Numbered from the stretch's first letter, positions 1-7,525 are shown. The stretch: 12,649 nucleotides of DNA from Actinobacteria bacterium ADurb.Bin346 (GCA_002068775.1 MWAX01000128.1:1-12649), one strand, 5' to 3'. Notes: generated by a model from the letters alone, not told the origin. Made by a program: numbers and translations.

Positions 1-1544
1 CAGAAACAGAAAAATTTCCAAGAGTTTTTATGACCAGGAATAAAAATATTAAAGGTGCTGTTTATTTCGGGCCTTACATCAATGTAAGAAATACCAGGGA
101 TACGCTTGAAACCCTGAGAAGGATTTTCCAGATAAGGGACTGTAAAAAACCTGTTCCCGGAAAAGTTAAAAATGCAGTTTGCCTAAACTATCATATCAAT
201 CTCTGCTCAGCTCCATGTACAGGAAAAATAAATGAAAAAAAATACAGGCAAAATATAGACTATATTAAATTGTTTCTTAAAAAAAATGACAGCTCTGTCC
301 TGGAAGCCCTTAAAGCTGAAATGCTCAAACATTCCAAAAAACTTGAATTTGAAGAAGCATCGGCGATTAAATACAGGATAGACTCAATAAATTCATTGCT
401 GACTGAACAAAAAATATCCTTTGCAAGTACTGATACGTGGGATGTGATCGCAGTAAAAAAGGATACGAGGGAAGATCTGGCATCAATAAGCCTGTATAGT
501 TATAAAGAAGGGGAGCTTTCTTCAATTGATAATTTTATGATCCTTAATGTAAAGTATCATGGCGAGAAAGATATCTTATCCGGTTTCATAAAAAGCTATT
601 ATTCAGAAATTGATAATGTCAGCTCGATAATATATGTGCCTGTTGAAATAGAAGAAGCTCCAGCCATATCAAAATGGCTCTCAGAATTAAAAGAAAAGAA
701 AGTAAGCATTAAAGTCCCCAAACAAGCCGAAAAAAAAGAAATATTGAATATGGCTGCAAAAAACGCAGTATTATATCTTGAGAAAAAGAAATTTGAGAAG
801 ACCACTGGATATTCCAAAGTTTTCAAGGAACTTAGCAAGCTTAAAGAATTCCTGGGACTGAAAAAGGTTCCGAGAAGAATAGAATGCTTTGATATATCAA
901 ATATAGGACCGGATTTCGCAGTGGGTTCAATGGCAGTGCTCTCAGACGGAAGCCCGCTTTTAAGCAATTACAGACATTTCAGGATCAAAAGTGTTGCGGG
1001 ACAGGATGACTTTGCAATGATTTCAGAAGTGTTGAGGCGCCGCCTGAAATATCTTGAAGGTTCGACTTTGGATATTGCAGAAAGCTTTTATACGATTCCA
1101 GACCTGATATTAATAGACGGCGGGATACAGCAATATAATGCAGCAAGGAAGGTGCTTGATGAATTCAGTATCTCAGGCAGCAGAGCATTTGAAATAATAG
1201 ACCTTGCAAGCATTGCAAAAAAGGAAGAAACAGTTTTTTGCGAAAAATACAAGGATGGAATAAATCCCGATGACTCAATTAATTATATGAAAATACTTTT
1301 AAGAGCAAGGGATGAGGCGCACAGGTTTGCATTGGGGTATCACCGAAAACTCAGGGACAAAAATATGACACGGTCCGTCCTTGATGGCATAAAGGGAATC
1401 GGCGAAAAAAAGAAAAGCCTTATATTGGAAAAATATCCCGGGCTTATAGAATTAAAATCCTGTATGCTCGAAGACTTTATAAGGATAAAGGGCTTAAGCT
1501 ACAAAGATGCGCTGAATGTGTATAACAGTTTAAACAGGTATTGA
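1..1544 (+). CDS. uvrC: UvrABC system protein C, 5'-truncated by window edge
   Basis: UvrC makes the dual incisions of nucleotide excision repair after UvrA/UvrB locate a lesion. The frame is open to the left edge; the first full codon is at 3, giving 513 visible residues. ETEKFPRVF before the Met at 30 matches UvrC, so that Met is internal and roughly 70-100 N-terminal residues, including most of the GIY-YIG nuclease, lie outside. Numbering from the Met at 30: YFGPY at 12-16; four Cys (38, 51, 59, 63) in the spacing of the Fe-S cysteines known in E. coli UvrC; a UVR motif near 104-121; the RNase H-like nuclease with Asp288 (ECFDIS), Asp363 (LIDGG) and His431 (RDEAHRFA), the expected DDH triad; and C-terminal helix-hairpin-helix repeats (GIKGIGEKKK, IKGLSYKDA). 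The usual DGGKGQ is DGGIQQ here, recalling actinobacterial UvrC. rapZ follows after 64 bp. Confidence 0.97.
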   Translation, partial: ETEKFPRVFMTRNKNIKGAVYFGPYINVRNTRDTLETLRRIFQIRDCKKPVPGKVKNAVCLNYHINLCSAPCTGKINEKKYRQNIDYIKLFLKKNDSSVLEALKAEMLKHSKKLEFEEASAIKYRIDSINSLLTEQKISFASTDTWDVIAVKKDTREDLASISLYSYKEGELSSIDNFMILNVKYHGEKDILSGFIKSYYSEIDNVSSIIYVPVEIEEAPAISKWLSELKEKKVSIKVPKQAEKKEILNMAAKNAVLYLEKKKFEKTTGYSKVFKELSKLKEFLGLKKVPRRIECFDISNIGPDFAVGSMAVLSDGSPLLSNYRHFRIKSVAGQDDFAMISEVLRRRLKYLEGSTLDIAESFYTIPDLILIDGGIQQYNAARKVLDEFSISGSRAFEIIDLASIAKKEETVFCEKYKDGINPDDSINYMKILLRARDEAHRFALGYHRKLRDKNMTRSVLDGIKGIGEKKKSLILEKYPGLIELKSCMLEDFIRIKGLSYKDALNVYNSLNRY

Positions 1545-1556
1545 TAAATACCGCAC

Positions 1557-1594
1557 TTTACATTAAAGTTTTTAAATGTAAAAAACACTTTTTT
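1557..1594 (+). other. AT-only overlapping hairpins between uvrC and rapZ
   Basis: TTTACATT (1557-1564) and AATGTAAA (1575-1582) form an 8-bp inverted repeat with a 10-nt loop. It abuts A6-CAC-T6 (1580-1594), a second perfect 6-bp hairpin ending in a T run. The pair could be a weak terminator for uvrC or a spacer element. Both stems are almost pure A/T in an AT-rich genome, so chance is a real alternative. Confidence 0.25.
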
Positions 1595-1608
1595 CTTTTC
1601 TAAAAAAA

Positions 1609-2493
1609 ATGGCTAAAGTACATGACGTAAAGCTTGTTATTATCACCGGGCTTTCCGGAGCAGGTAAAACTGCGGCTCTCCGATATTTTGAAGACGCCGG
1701 TTACTACTGCATAGATAATCTTCCGGCAAGCATGCTGGTGAATCTTATCGACTTCTTTAAAGAAAAAGACAGCAATATAAGTAAAATAGCAGTTGCTGTT
1801 GATCTCAGAAGCGGATTTTTATTTGATGAGATCTATAAGACTCTGGATCTGCTGAAAAAACACAATATAAAATTTATCATACTCTTTCTCGAAGCATCAA
1901 AAAGTACAATAATAAAACGGTTCAGCCTTACAAGAAGAAAACATCCCCTTGTTGAAGACGGCGACCTTCTTACAGGCATTGAGAAAGAGCTTGAAAAACT
2001 GTATCAATTAAGAGAAATGTCTGATGTAATAATTGACACCACATCCATGACACCCAAAGAGTTAAAAATAGAGATAGCTGAAAGGATCATGAGCAGTGAC
2101 GAAAAAAATACTCTTTTTCAGATATCTGTCGTATCTTTCGGTTACAAATATGGTATTCCGCAGGAAAGCCTGGACATTGTAATGGATGTCAGGTTTCTTC
2201 CCAATCCTTATTATCTTGAAGTTTTAAAGGATCTGGACGGACTTGATGATAAGGTAATAAATTTTGTAATGTCAAATGAAGAAGCAAGGAAATTCCTGAG
2301 GATGTTTGAAAAGATGCTTGATTTTCTTATTCCCAATTATATTGAGGAGGGCAAAAGCTACCTTGGCATAGGTATCGGGTGTACAGGCGGGCGCCACAGG
2401 TCTGTAGTCATAGCAGAAAAATTATTTGAATATCTGAAGTTCAAGGGTTATTCAGTGAAGCTTTTTCACAAAGATATAGAAAAAAATGAATGA
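1609..2493 (+). CDS. rapZ: RapZ/YvcJ family P-loop nucleotide-binding protein
   Basis: The protein has 294 residues, normal for the family. In E. coli RapZ is the adaptor that delivers the small RNA GlmZ to RNase E in glucosamine-6-phosphate control. In Gram-positive bacteria the homologue YvcJ binds and hydrolyses ATP/GTP and its role is less clear. A Walker A motif GLSGAGKT lies at residues 14-21, followed by the family signature ALRYFEDAGYYCIDNLP. The C-terminal domain has FGYKYGIP, DVRFLPNP and GIGCTGGRHRS (about 254-265), all RapZ hallmarks. The Met at 1609 places the P-loop at the usual distance from the N-terminus. No Shine-Dalgarno is visible, only an A8 run up to the start codon. The yvcK and whiA genes that often follow rapZ in Gram-positive bacteria are absent. 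The family call is firm; RNA-adaptor activity in this organism is not shown. Confidence 0.96.
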   Translation: MAKVHDVKLVIITGLSGAGKTAALRYFEDAGYYCIDNLPASMLVNLIDFFKEKDSNISKIAVAVDLRSGFLFDEIYKTLDLLKKHNIKFIILFLEASKSTIIKRFSLTRRKHPLVEDGDLLTGIEKELEKLYQLREMSDVIIDTTSMTPKELKIEIAERIMSSDEKNTLFQISVVSFGYKYGIPQESLDIVMDVRFLPNPYYLEVLKDLDGLDDKVINFVMSNEEARKFLRMFEKMLDFLIPNYIEEGKSYLGIGIGCTGGRHRSVVIAEKLFEYLKFKGYSVKLFHKDIEKNE

Positions 2494-2553
2494 GTGCCTG
2501 CGCTTGCGCTCCCGAATATTTAAAAGTAAAAACTCTGCAATTTGCTTAAATTA

Positions 2554-2636
2554 GGTAAATCGGGCCAGCTAAATCGAGCAAGATAAATTAAGCCAGGTAA
2601 ATTTGGTCAGGTGAATGGGTCAGATAAATTAGGTTT
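2554..2636. repeat. Degenerate 14-bp tandem repeat, about six units
   Basis: Six consecutive units fit the consensus GRTAAATYRRGYCA: starts at 2554, 2568, 2582, 2596, 2610 (13 bp, one base short) and 2623. Examples are GGTAAATCGGGCCA, GATAAATTAAGCCA and GGTAAATTTGGTCA; the last unit degrades after GATAAATTAGG. A weaker partial unit (GCTTAAATTA) precedes the array. The array sits in the 275-bp rapZ-gapA spacer, about 65 bp upstream of the gapA promoter candidate. The unit length is not a multiple of three and I see no coding role. It could be a decaying microsatellite-like array or a set of protein-binding sites. Confidence 0.75.
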
Positions 2637-2699
2637 CCGATGCCTCATTTAAAAATGTACACGAAATAGTCTTTAAAATTAATAATTAATTTGTTAAAA

Positions 2700-2728
2700 T
2701 TTACCGATTTATAAAAAATTTTTATAAT
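2700..2728 (+). promoter_or_regulatory. Candidate sigma-70-type promoter for gapA
   Basis: TTTACC (2700-2705) and a perfect TATAAT (2723-2728) are separated by 17 bp. A second TATAAT lies at 2730-2735. Transcription would start near 2735, about 35 bp before the gapA start. It follows the tandem repeat in an A/T-rich spacer, so -10 matches are cheap; the spacing and position make it plausible. The rest of the spacer (2494-2768) shows no gene and no recognisable riboswitch. Confidence 0.5.
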
Positions 2729-2768
2729 TTATAATATTTCTTAGCAATTATTATTAACAGGAGGAAGA

Positions 2769-3782
2769 ATGGCAATTAAAGTAGGAATAAACGGTTTTGG
2801 AAGAATCGGCAGAGTGTTCATGAGGGCAAAAATGAAGTATGACACCAAAAACGATATTGAAGTGGTTGCAATAAATGATATAACAGACCCGAAGACACTG
2901 GCGCATTTACTCAAGTATGATTCAGTTTATGGAGTACTTGATAATGAAATCAGGGCAGAAGAAGGAGCGATCAGCATTGACGGGAAAAAAATCAAAGCTT
3001 TGCTTGTAAAGGAACCTTCAGAACTGCCATGGAAAGAGTTTGGTGTTGATATTGTAATAGAATCAACAGGAAAGTTCACCAAAAGAGAAGATGTCATGAA
3101 GCATATGGAAGCCGGCGCCAGAAAGATAATAGTGTCTGCCCCAATGAAAGGCGGAGGCGCAGATGCAACCATAGTGATGGGTGTCAATGAAAACACTTAT
3201 GACAAAAAAATGCACAATATTATATCCAATGCCTCATGCACAACAAATGCTCTTGCACCGGTATGCAAGGTAATCAATGATAGTTTTGGCATAGTCGATG
3301 GTTTTATGACCACTATTCACTCATATACAAATGACCAGAAAATCCTTGATCTTCCGCATAAGGATCTCAGGCGAGCCCGTGCAGCCGCACTTTCAATAAT
3401 ACCGACATCTACAGGAGCTGCATCTGCCATCGGGCTTGTAATACCTGAGCTGAAAGGCAAACTTGATGGTGTTGCAATGCGGGTACCCACCCCGGTAGGC
3501 TCCCTGGTGGACCTTGTTGTAAACCTTTCAAAAGACGCGTCTGTTGAAGAAGTCAATGCAGCATTTAAAGCTGCTGCTGCTTCTAAAGAGCTGAAAGGGA
3601 TCCTCCAGTACTGCGAGGACCCCATTGTATCTGCGGATATTATTGGCAATAATTATTCGTCAATATTTGATTCACTTTCAACAATGAAGCTTGGCAAAAT
3701 GATCAAAGTGTTCTCATGGTATGACAATGAGTGGGGCTACTCTTCAAGACTCATAGACCTCATCAAATATATGATGAAATAA
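2769..3782 (+). CDS. gapA: NAD-dependent glyceraldehyde-3-phosphate dehydrogenase, type I
   Basis: This cytosolic glycolytic enzyme oxidises and phosphorylates glyceraldehyde-3-phosphate to 1,3-bisphosphoglycerate. It has 337 residues, the normal length. The Rossmann motif GINGFGRIGR is at 6-15. Asn36-Asp37 (AINDIT) at the end of the second beta strand and LDLPHKDLRRARAA with its Leu-Pro pair point to NAD rather than NADP, as in glycolytic GapA as opposed to GapB. The catalytic Cys157 lies in SNASCTTN and the general-base His184 in TTIHSYT. The C-terminal WYDNEWGYSSR is intact. AGGAGG at 2759-2764 lies 4 nt before the ATG, a strong site. It heads the gap-pgk-tpi-gpmI cluster and has its own promoter candidate. 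No cggR regulator lies upstream, unlike in Bacillus. Confidence 0.98.
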   Translation: MAIKVGINGFGRIGRVFMRAKMKYDTKNDIEVVAINDITDPKTLAHLLKYDSVYGVLDNEIRAEEGAISIDGKKIKALLVKEPSELPWKEFGVDIVIESTGKFTKREDVMKHMEAGARKIIVSAPMKGGGADATIVMGVNENTYDKKMHNIISNASCTTNALAPVCKVINDSFGIVDGFMTTIHSYTNDQKILDLPHKDLRRARAAALSIIPTSTGAASAIGLVIPELKGKLDGVAMRVPTPVGSLVDLVVNLSKDASVEEVNAAFKAAAASKELKGILQYCEDPIVSADIIGNNYSSIFDSLSTMKLGKMIKVFSWYDNEWGYSSRLIDLIKYMMK

Positions 3783-3811
3783 TAAAAATACGGCAGCTAT
3801 TCCAGTGTAAA

Positions 3812-3843
3812 AAATAACCGGGGCAGAAATGTCTCGGTTATTT
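3812..3843 (+). other. Strong 14-bp hairpin with GAAA tetraloop between gapA and pgk
   Basis: AAATAACCGGGGCA (3812-3825) pairs over its whole length with TGTCTCGGTTATTT (3830-3843), with two G-U pairs, closing on the loop GAAA (3826-3829), a stable GNRA tetraloop. G-U pairs rather than mismatches suggest it works as RNA. It lies 29 bp after the gapA stop. No clean U tract follows (the next bases are AATATATATT), so it is not a textbook intrinsic terminator. Partial termination, 3'-end protection of a gapA message, or a processing site giving unequal gapA and pgk levels are all possible. Confidence 0.7.
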
Positions 3844-3857
3844 AATATATATTAAAT
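3840..3857. promoter_or_regulatory. 18-bp perfect A/T palindrome upstream of pgk
   Basis: ATTTAATATATATTAAAT is a perfect palindrome that overlaps the last four bases of the preceding hairpin. It lies about 43 bp before the pgk start. It could bind a dimeric regulator, form a second small RNA hairpin, or be chance in A/T-only sequence. No promoter with both elements is obvious between here and pgk. Confidence 0.3.
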
Positions 3858-3899
3858 CTGCTGTTTTAATCAAAAATGACTTAAACGGAGGTTGATAAA

Positions 3900-5090
3900 A
3901 TGTTCAGTAAAAAAACAGTTGAAGACATTGATGTTACAGGAAAAACTGTTCTGGTAAGAGTCGATTATAATGTCCCCCTAGACTCTGAGGGAAATGTTAC
4001 GGACAACACAAGAATAAAATTATCCCTTCCAACCTTAAACTACCTTTTGAAAAAAAATGCAAAAATTGTATTAATGTCGCATCTGGGCAGGCCCAAAGAC
4101 ACTGTGGAAGATAAGTACAGGCTGACTCCGGCTGCAAAGGAGCTTGAGAAATTAATTGGAAGACCGGTAAAAAAATTTAATGAAATATTCAGCCAGGAAA
4201 TAAAAGAATATATAAAAAATTCCATGAAAAGTGGCGATATAGTAATGCTTGAGAACCTCAGGTTCAATGCAGGTGAGAAAAAAAACGTAAAAGAATTTGC
4301 ATCAGAACTTGCATCCCTTGCAGATATCTATGTCGACGATGCTTTTGGAGCAGCTCACAGGGCGCATGCCTCAATTGTGGGAGTGGCAGAGTTTCTCCCG
4401 GCAGTTTCCGGGCTATTATTGAAAAAGGAAGTCGAAGCTCTCGGAGAGCTGCTTGAAAATCCGAAAAGGCCTTTTATTGCAGTTCTTGGCGGAAGCAAAG
4501 TATCTGATAAGATACTTGTAATATCCAACCTTCTGAGCAAAGTCGATTCCCTGTTGCTCGGCGGGGGAATGACATATACTTTCCTTAAAGCGCAGGGCTA
4601 TGAGATTGGAAGGTCGATTTGCGAAGACGACCAGCTGCAATATGCGCTTGATATGATAGAATTGGCAAAAAAGAACAAAGTGAAATTAATGCTTCCAGTG
4701 GATATCAAAGTTGCACCGGAATATGCAGAAAATGCTGAAAAGAAGAATGTCTCATTAAAAGAAATACCTGCAGACTGGGAAGGCATGGGTATTGGGGAAA
4801 AGACAACCCGGCTTTATAAAGAAGAAATAGCGAAAGCAAAAACAATTTTCTGGAACGGCCCAATGGATGTATTTGAGTTTGACAGGTTTGCCAGCGGAAC
4901 AAAGGAAATTGCAAATGCAATTGCAGGCAGCGATGCGATCACTGTTGTCGGCGGAGGCGATACTCTGGCTGCAATTAAGAAGTACGGCCTTAATGATAAA
5001 TTTACTCATGTGTCAAGCGGCGGCGGCGCATCAATGGAATTTTTGGAAGGCAAAGTTCTGCCTGGTATTTCAGCACTTCAGGATAAATGA
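3900..5090 (+). CDS. pgk: Phosphoglycerate kinase
   Basis: This cytosolic enzyme transfers the phosphate of 1,3-bisphosphoglycerate to ADP, the first ATP-yielding step of glycolysis. It has 396 residues, typical of bacterial PGK. The N-domain substrate motifs are VRVDYNVP (19-26), DNTRI (35-39) and SHLGRP (60-65); ENLRF and DDAFGAAHRAHAS follow. The C-domain nucleotide site shows LGGSKVSDK, FWNGPMDVFE and GGGDT (351-355), then SSGGGASMEFLEGKVLPG. In the adenine-site loop the usual GPMGVFE reads GPMDVFE (Asp323), a mild oddity. GGAGG at 3887-3891 is 8 nt before the ATG. gapA lies 117 bp upstream across a hairpin, and tpiA starts 31 bp downstream, so pgk-tpiA-gpmI are very likely co-transcribed. 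Confidence 0.98.
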   Translation: MFSKKTVEDIDVTGKTVLVRVDYNVPLDSEGNVTDNTRIKLSLPTLNYLLKKNAKIVLMSHLGRPKDTVEDKYRLTPAAKELEKLIGRPVKKFNEIFSQEIKEYIKNSMKSGDIVMLENLRFNAGEKKNVKEFASELASLADIYVDDAFGAAHRAHASIVGVAEFLPAVSGLLLKKEVEALGELLENPKRPFIAVLGGSKVSDKILVISNLLSKVDSLLLGGGMTYTFLKAQGYEIGRSICEDDQLQYALDMIELAKKNKVKLMLPVDIKVAPEYAENAEKKNVSLKEIPADWEGMGIGEKTTRLYKEEIAKAKTIFWNGPMDVFEFDRFASGTKEIANAIAGSDAITVVGGGDTLAAIKKYGLNDKFTHVSSGGGASMEFLEGKVLPGISALQDK

Positions 5091-5121
5091 TTTTACTGAT
5101 TTAATATAACAGGAGAATAAT

Positions 5122-5877
5122 ATGAGAAAACCTTTTATTGCAGGCAACTGGAAAATGAATATGACCCATCTTGAAGCAATCAAGTTCACACAGGACTTTG
5201 GCTATGAATTCAGGAACAGTAAGGGCTGTGAAGTTTGTCTGTGTCCGCCCTTTATTGCATTAAGAAGTGTTAAGAACATCATAGATTCAGATAGAATAGA
5301 AGTAAAACTTGGTGCCCAGAACATGCACTGGGAGGAAAACGGGGCATATACAGGTGAGGTATCACCTTTAATGCTTTCAGCTCTAGGGGTGGAATATGTG
5401 ATAATCGGACATAGCGAGAGAAGAGAATACTTTTTTGAATCAAATGAAGTTGTAAATAAAAAAGTCAAATCTGCTTTTAAACATAACCTGAAACCGATAA
5501 TGTGCGTAGGCGAAAGCCTGGCAATAAGGGAATCAGGCAGGGCTGAAGAGTTTGTGCTTTGCCAGGTGGATGAATGCCTTTCAGGAATTGAGAAAAAGGA
5601 TATTGAGCTCCTGACAATTGCTTATGAGCCAGTCTGGGCAATAGGCACTGGGAAAACGGCAACTTCAGGCGATGCTAATGATATGTGCTCTGCAATCAGG
5701 AGAAAAATTGCGAAAATATACAACCCTGAGACAGCAGATATGGTGAGGATACAGTATGGCGGGAGCGTAAAACCTTCAAATATTTCTGAACTTATGTCGA
5801 TGTCCGATATAGACGGTGCGCTTGTGGGGGGCGCAAGCATTAAGCTTGAAGACTTTACAGCAATATTAAATTTCTAG
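5122..5877 (+). CDS. tpiA: Triosephosphate isomerase
   Basis: This cytosolic TIM-barrel enzyme interconverts dihydroxyacetone phosphate and glyceraldehyde-3-phosphate. It has 251 residues, the usual length. Active-site residues are all present: Asn9 and Lys11 in GNWKMN, the electrophile His97 in IIGHSERR, and the catalytic base Glu169 in AYEPVWAIGTGK, which also starts the mobile lid loop. The phosphate-binding ends YGGSVKPSN and GALVGGASI are intact. AGGAG at 5111-5115 is 6 nt before the ATG. It sits 31 bp after pgk and 19 bp before gpmI, in the common bacterial glycolytic operon order. Confidence 0.98.
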   Translation: MRKPFIAGNWKMNMTHLEAIKFTQDFGYEFRNSKGCEVCLCPPFIALRSVKNIIDSDRIEVKLGAQNMHWEENGAYTGEVSPLMLSALGVEYVIIGHSERREYFFESNEVVNKKVKSAFKHNLKPIMCVGESLAIRESGRAEEFVLCQVDECLSGIEKKDIELLTIAYEPVWAIGTGKTATSGDANDMCSAIRRKIAKIYNPETADMVRIQYGGSVKPSNISELMSMSDIDGALVGGASIKLEDFTAILNF

Positions 5878-5896
5878 CTTACAGTACAGGAAAAAG

Positions 5897-7525
5897 ATGG
5901 TGCAGCATATATTATCCGGTATACCCAGACCATTATGCCTGATAATTATGGACGGGTGGGGAATATCAAACTCAAGCGACAGTCAGGCAGAAGGCAATGC
6001 AACTGTTATTGGTAAAACCCCAAACATGGATTATTTCTACAGGACGTATCCCAATACTGTGCTTTTATCTTCCGGGGAAGCTGTAGGCCTGCCTGAAGGG
6101 CAGATGGGCAACTCTGAAGTGGGACATTTAAATATCGGAGCCGGCAGGGTAGTCTATCAGGAACTTACAAGAATAACCAAATCTATAAGGGATGGAGATT
6201 TTTTCAATAACCAGGCCCTTATTTCTGCTGTCAGGAATGTCAGTGATAAAAACAGTTGCCTTCACATAATGGGACTTGTATCAGACGGGGGTGTCCACAG
6301 CCATATCAATCATCTTAAAGCATTAATTGACCTTGCAGAAAAAAATAAAATAAAGAAAGTATATATACACGCATTTCTTGACGGCAGGGATGTTCCTCCA
6401 AGGAGCGCTATACCATATTTAAAAGACCTGGACGATTACCTTTTTAAAAAAGCTTCTGGCGAAATTGCCACTGTGAGCGGAAGATATTATGCAATGGACA
6501 GAGACAACAGGTGGGACAGGGTTAAAAAGGCATACGATGCGATGGTGTACAGGGATGGAAGAATTTTTGAATCTGCAGAATCCCTTGTTGAGGACTCATA
6601 TAATAATGGGCTGGACGATGAATTTGTCATACCGGCACTTGTAAAAACAAAGGATGAAAAATATTCAGGAATTAAAAGCGGAGACTCCATAATTTTCTTT
6701 AATTTCAGGCCTGACAGGGCAAGACAATTAACGAAATCCTTTATAACAAAAGATTTTGCAGATTTCGACCGTGGTAAAAATCCACCGCAGGTATTCTTTG
6801 TTTGTATGACTCAATACAGCAGGGATTTTGATGCGCCCGTGGCTTTTCCGCCTGCACCAATCAATAATACGCTGGGGCAGATTCTCTCAGCTAATAATTT
6901 GAGGCAGCTGAGAATAGCAGAAACAGAAAAATATGCGCATGTCACATTTTTTTTTAACGGAGGAGTCGAAAAGCCGGATCCAGGCGAAGACAGGATACTT
7001 ATACCATCACTAAAAATAGCAACTTATAATCTTAAGCCGGAAATGAGCGCAGTTGCTGTTACAGATACAGTAATAGAAAAAATTGAAAAGAACATATATG
7101 ATGTCATAATCCTTAATTATGCAAATCCTGATATGGTCGGACATACGGGCTATATCGAAGCTGCGGTAAAAGCTGTGGAGACAGTTGATGCCTGCATTGG
7201 AAAAGTGATTAATAAATTAAATGTAGCCGGCGGACTGGGAATAATTACTGCAGATCATGGAAATGTTGAAGAAATGATAAACTGTGATGAAAAGTGTCCC
7301 ATGACAGCGCATACAGGCTCGATGGTTCCCTTTATTATCTGTACCAGCAAGATAAAGAAATTAAGGGGACCGGCACCAATAAGAGATTTAAGGCAGCAGA
7401 AATGTCCTGCATACAACGGCGCTATAAGCATCGGTGCACTTTGTGATATTGCGCCAACAATACTTGAAATACTTAATATAAAAAAACCTGAAGAAATGAC
7501 AGGCATTTCTTTGATAACAGAATAA
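5897..7525 (+). CDS. gpmI: Cofactor-independent (Mn-dependent) phosphoglycerate mutase
   Basis: This alkaline-phosphatase-superfamily enzyme converts 3- to 2-phosphoglycerate through a phosphoserine intermediate. Asp19 (MDGWG) and the nucleophile Ser73 (MGNSEVGH) are in place. So are the other metal ligands Asp412 and His416 (NPDMVGH), Asp453-His454 (ADHGN) and His472 (AHTG). Substrate-site segments VSDGGVHSH, DGRDVPP and FFNFRPDRARQLT are intact. At 542 residues it is about 30 longer than usual. Most of the excess is a segment of about 20 residues near 491-512, between KKLR and the conserved LCDIAPT. AGGA at 5888-5891 is 5 nt before the ATG, and tpiA ends 19 bp upstream. Enolase, often next in such operons, is absent; the spacer to secG follows instead. 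Confidence 0.97.
   Translation: MVQHILSGIPRPLCLIIMDGWGISNSSDSQAEGNATVIGKTPNMDYFYRTYPNTVLLSSGEAVGLPEGQMGNSEVGHLNIGAGRVVYQELTRITKSIRDGDFFNNQALISAVRNVSDKNSCLHIMGLVSDGGVHSHINHLKALIDLAEKNKIKKVYIHAFLDGRDVPPRSAIPYLKDLDDYLFKKASGEIATVSGRYYAMDRDNRWDRVKKAYDAMVYRDGRIFESAESLVEDSYNNGLDDEFVIPALVKTKDEKYSGIKSGDSIIFFNFRPDRARQLTKSFITKDFADFDRGKNPPQVFFVCMTQYSRDFDAPVAFPPAPINNTLGQILSANNLRQLRIAETEKYAHVTFFFNGGVEKPDPGEDRILIPSLKIATYNLKPEMSAVAVTDTVIEKIEKNIYDVIILNYANPDMVGHTGYIEAAVKAVETVDACIGKVINKLNVAGGLGIITADHGNVEEMINCDEKCPMTAHTGSMVPFIICTSKIKKLRGPAPIRDLRQQKCPAYNGAISIGALCDIAPTILEILNIKKPEEMTGISLITE

Noticed and set aside
30..32. ATG at 30 as the true start of uvrC
   Set aside because: The frame stays open to the left edge and the residues before it (ETEKFPRVF) match UvrC. 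The N-terminal nuclease domain must lie outside the window.
599..967. Minus-strand open frame of 122 codons inside uvrC, and similar minus-strand frames inside gapA, pgk, tpiA, gpmI and opp genes
   Set aside because: All lie antisense within well-identified genes, show no family motifs and have shadow-like composition.
2492..2511. Hairpin GAGTGC/GCGCTC right after the rapZ stop as a terminator
   Set aside because: The stem is only 6 bp with a G-U pair and an 8-nt loop, and no U tract follows.
2554..2636. Tandem repeats as a CRISPR array or plasmid-type iterons
   Set aside because: The units are contiguous with no spacers, too short and too variable for CRISPR, and there is no replication gene nearby.
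4867..5109. Plus-strand 80-codon frame overlapping the 3' end of pgk
   Set aside because: It lies out of frame in the conserved PGK C-domain, and its sequence is a repetitive shadow with no recognisable motif.
6918..6932. 15-bp match to positions 1-15
   Set aside because: Both copies encode ETEK inside unrelated proteins (UvrC and GpmI). This is a chance match of A-rich codons.
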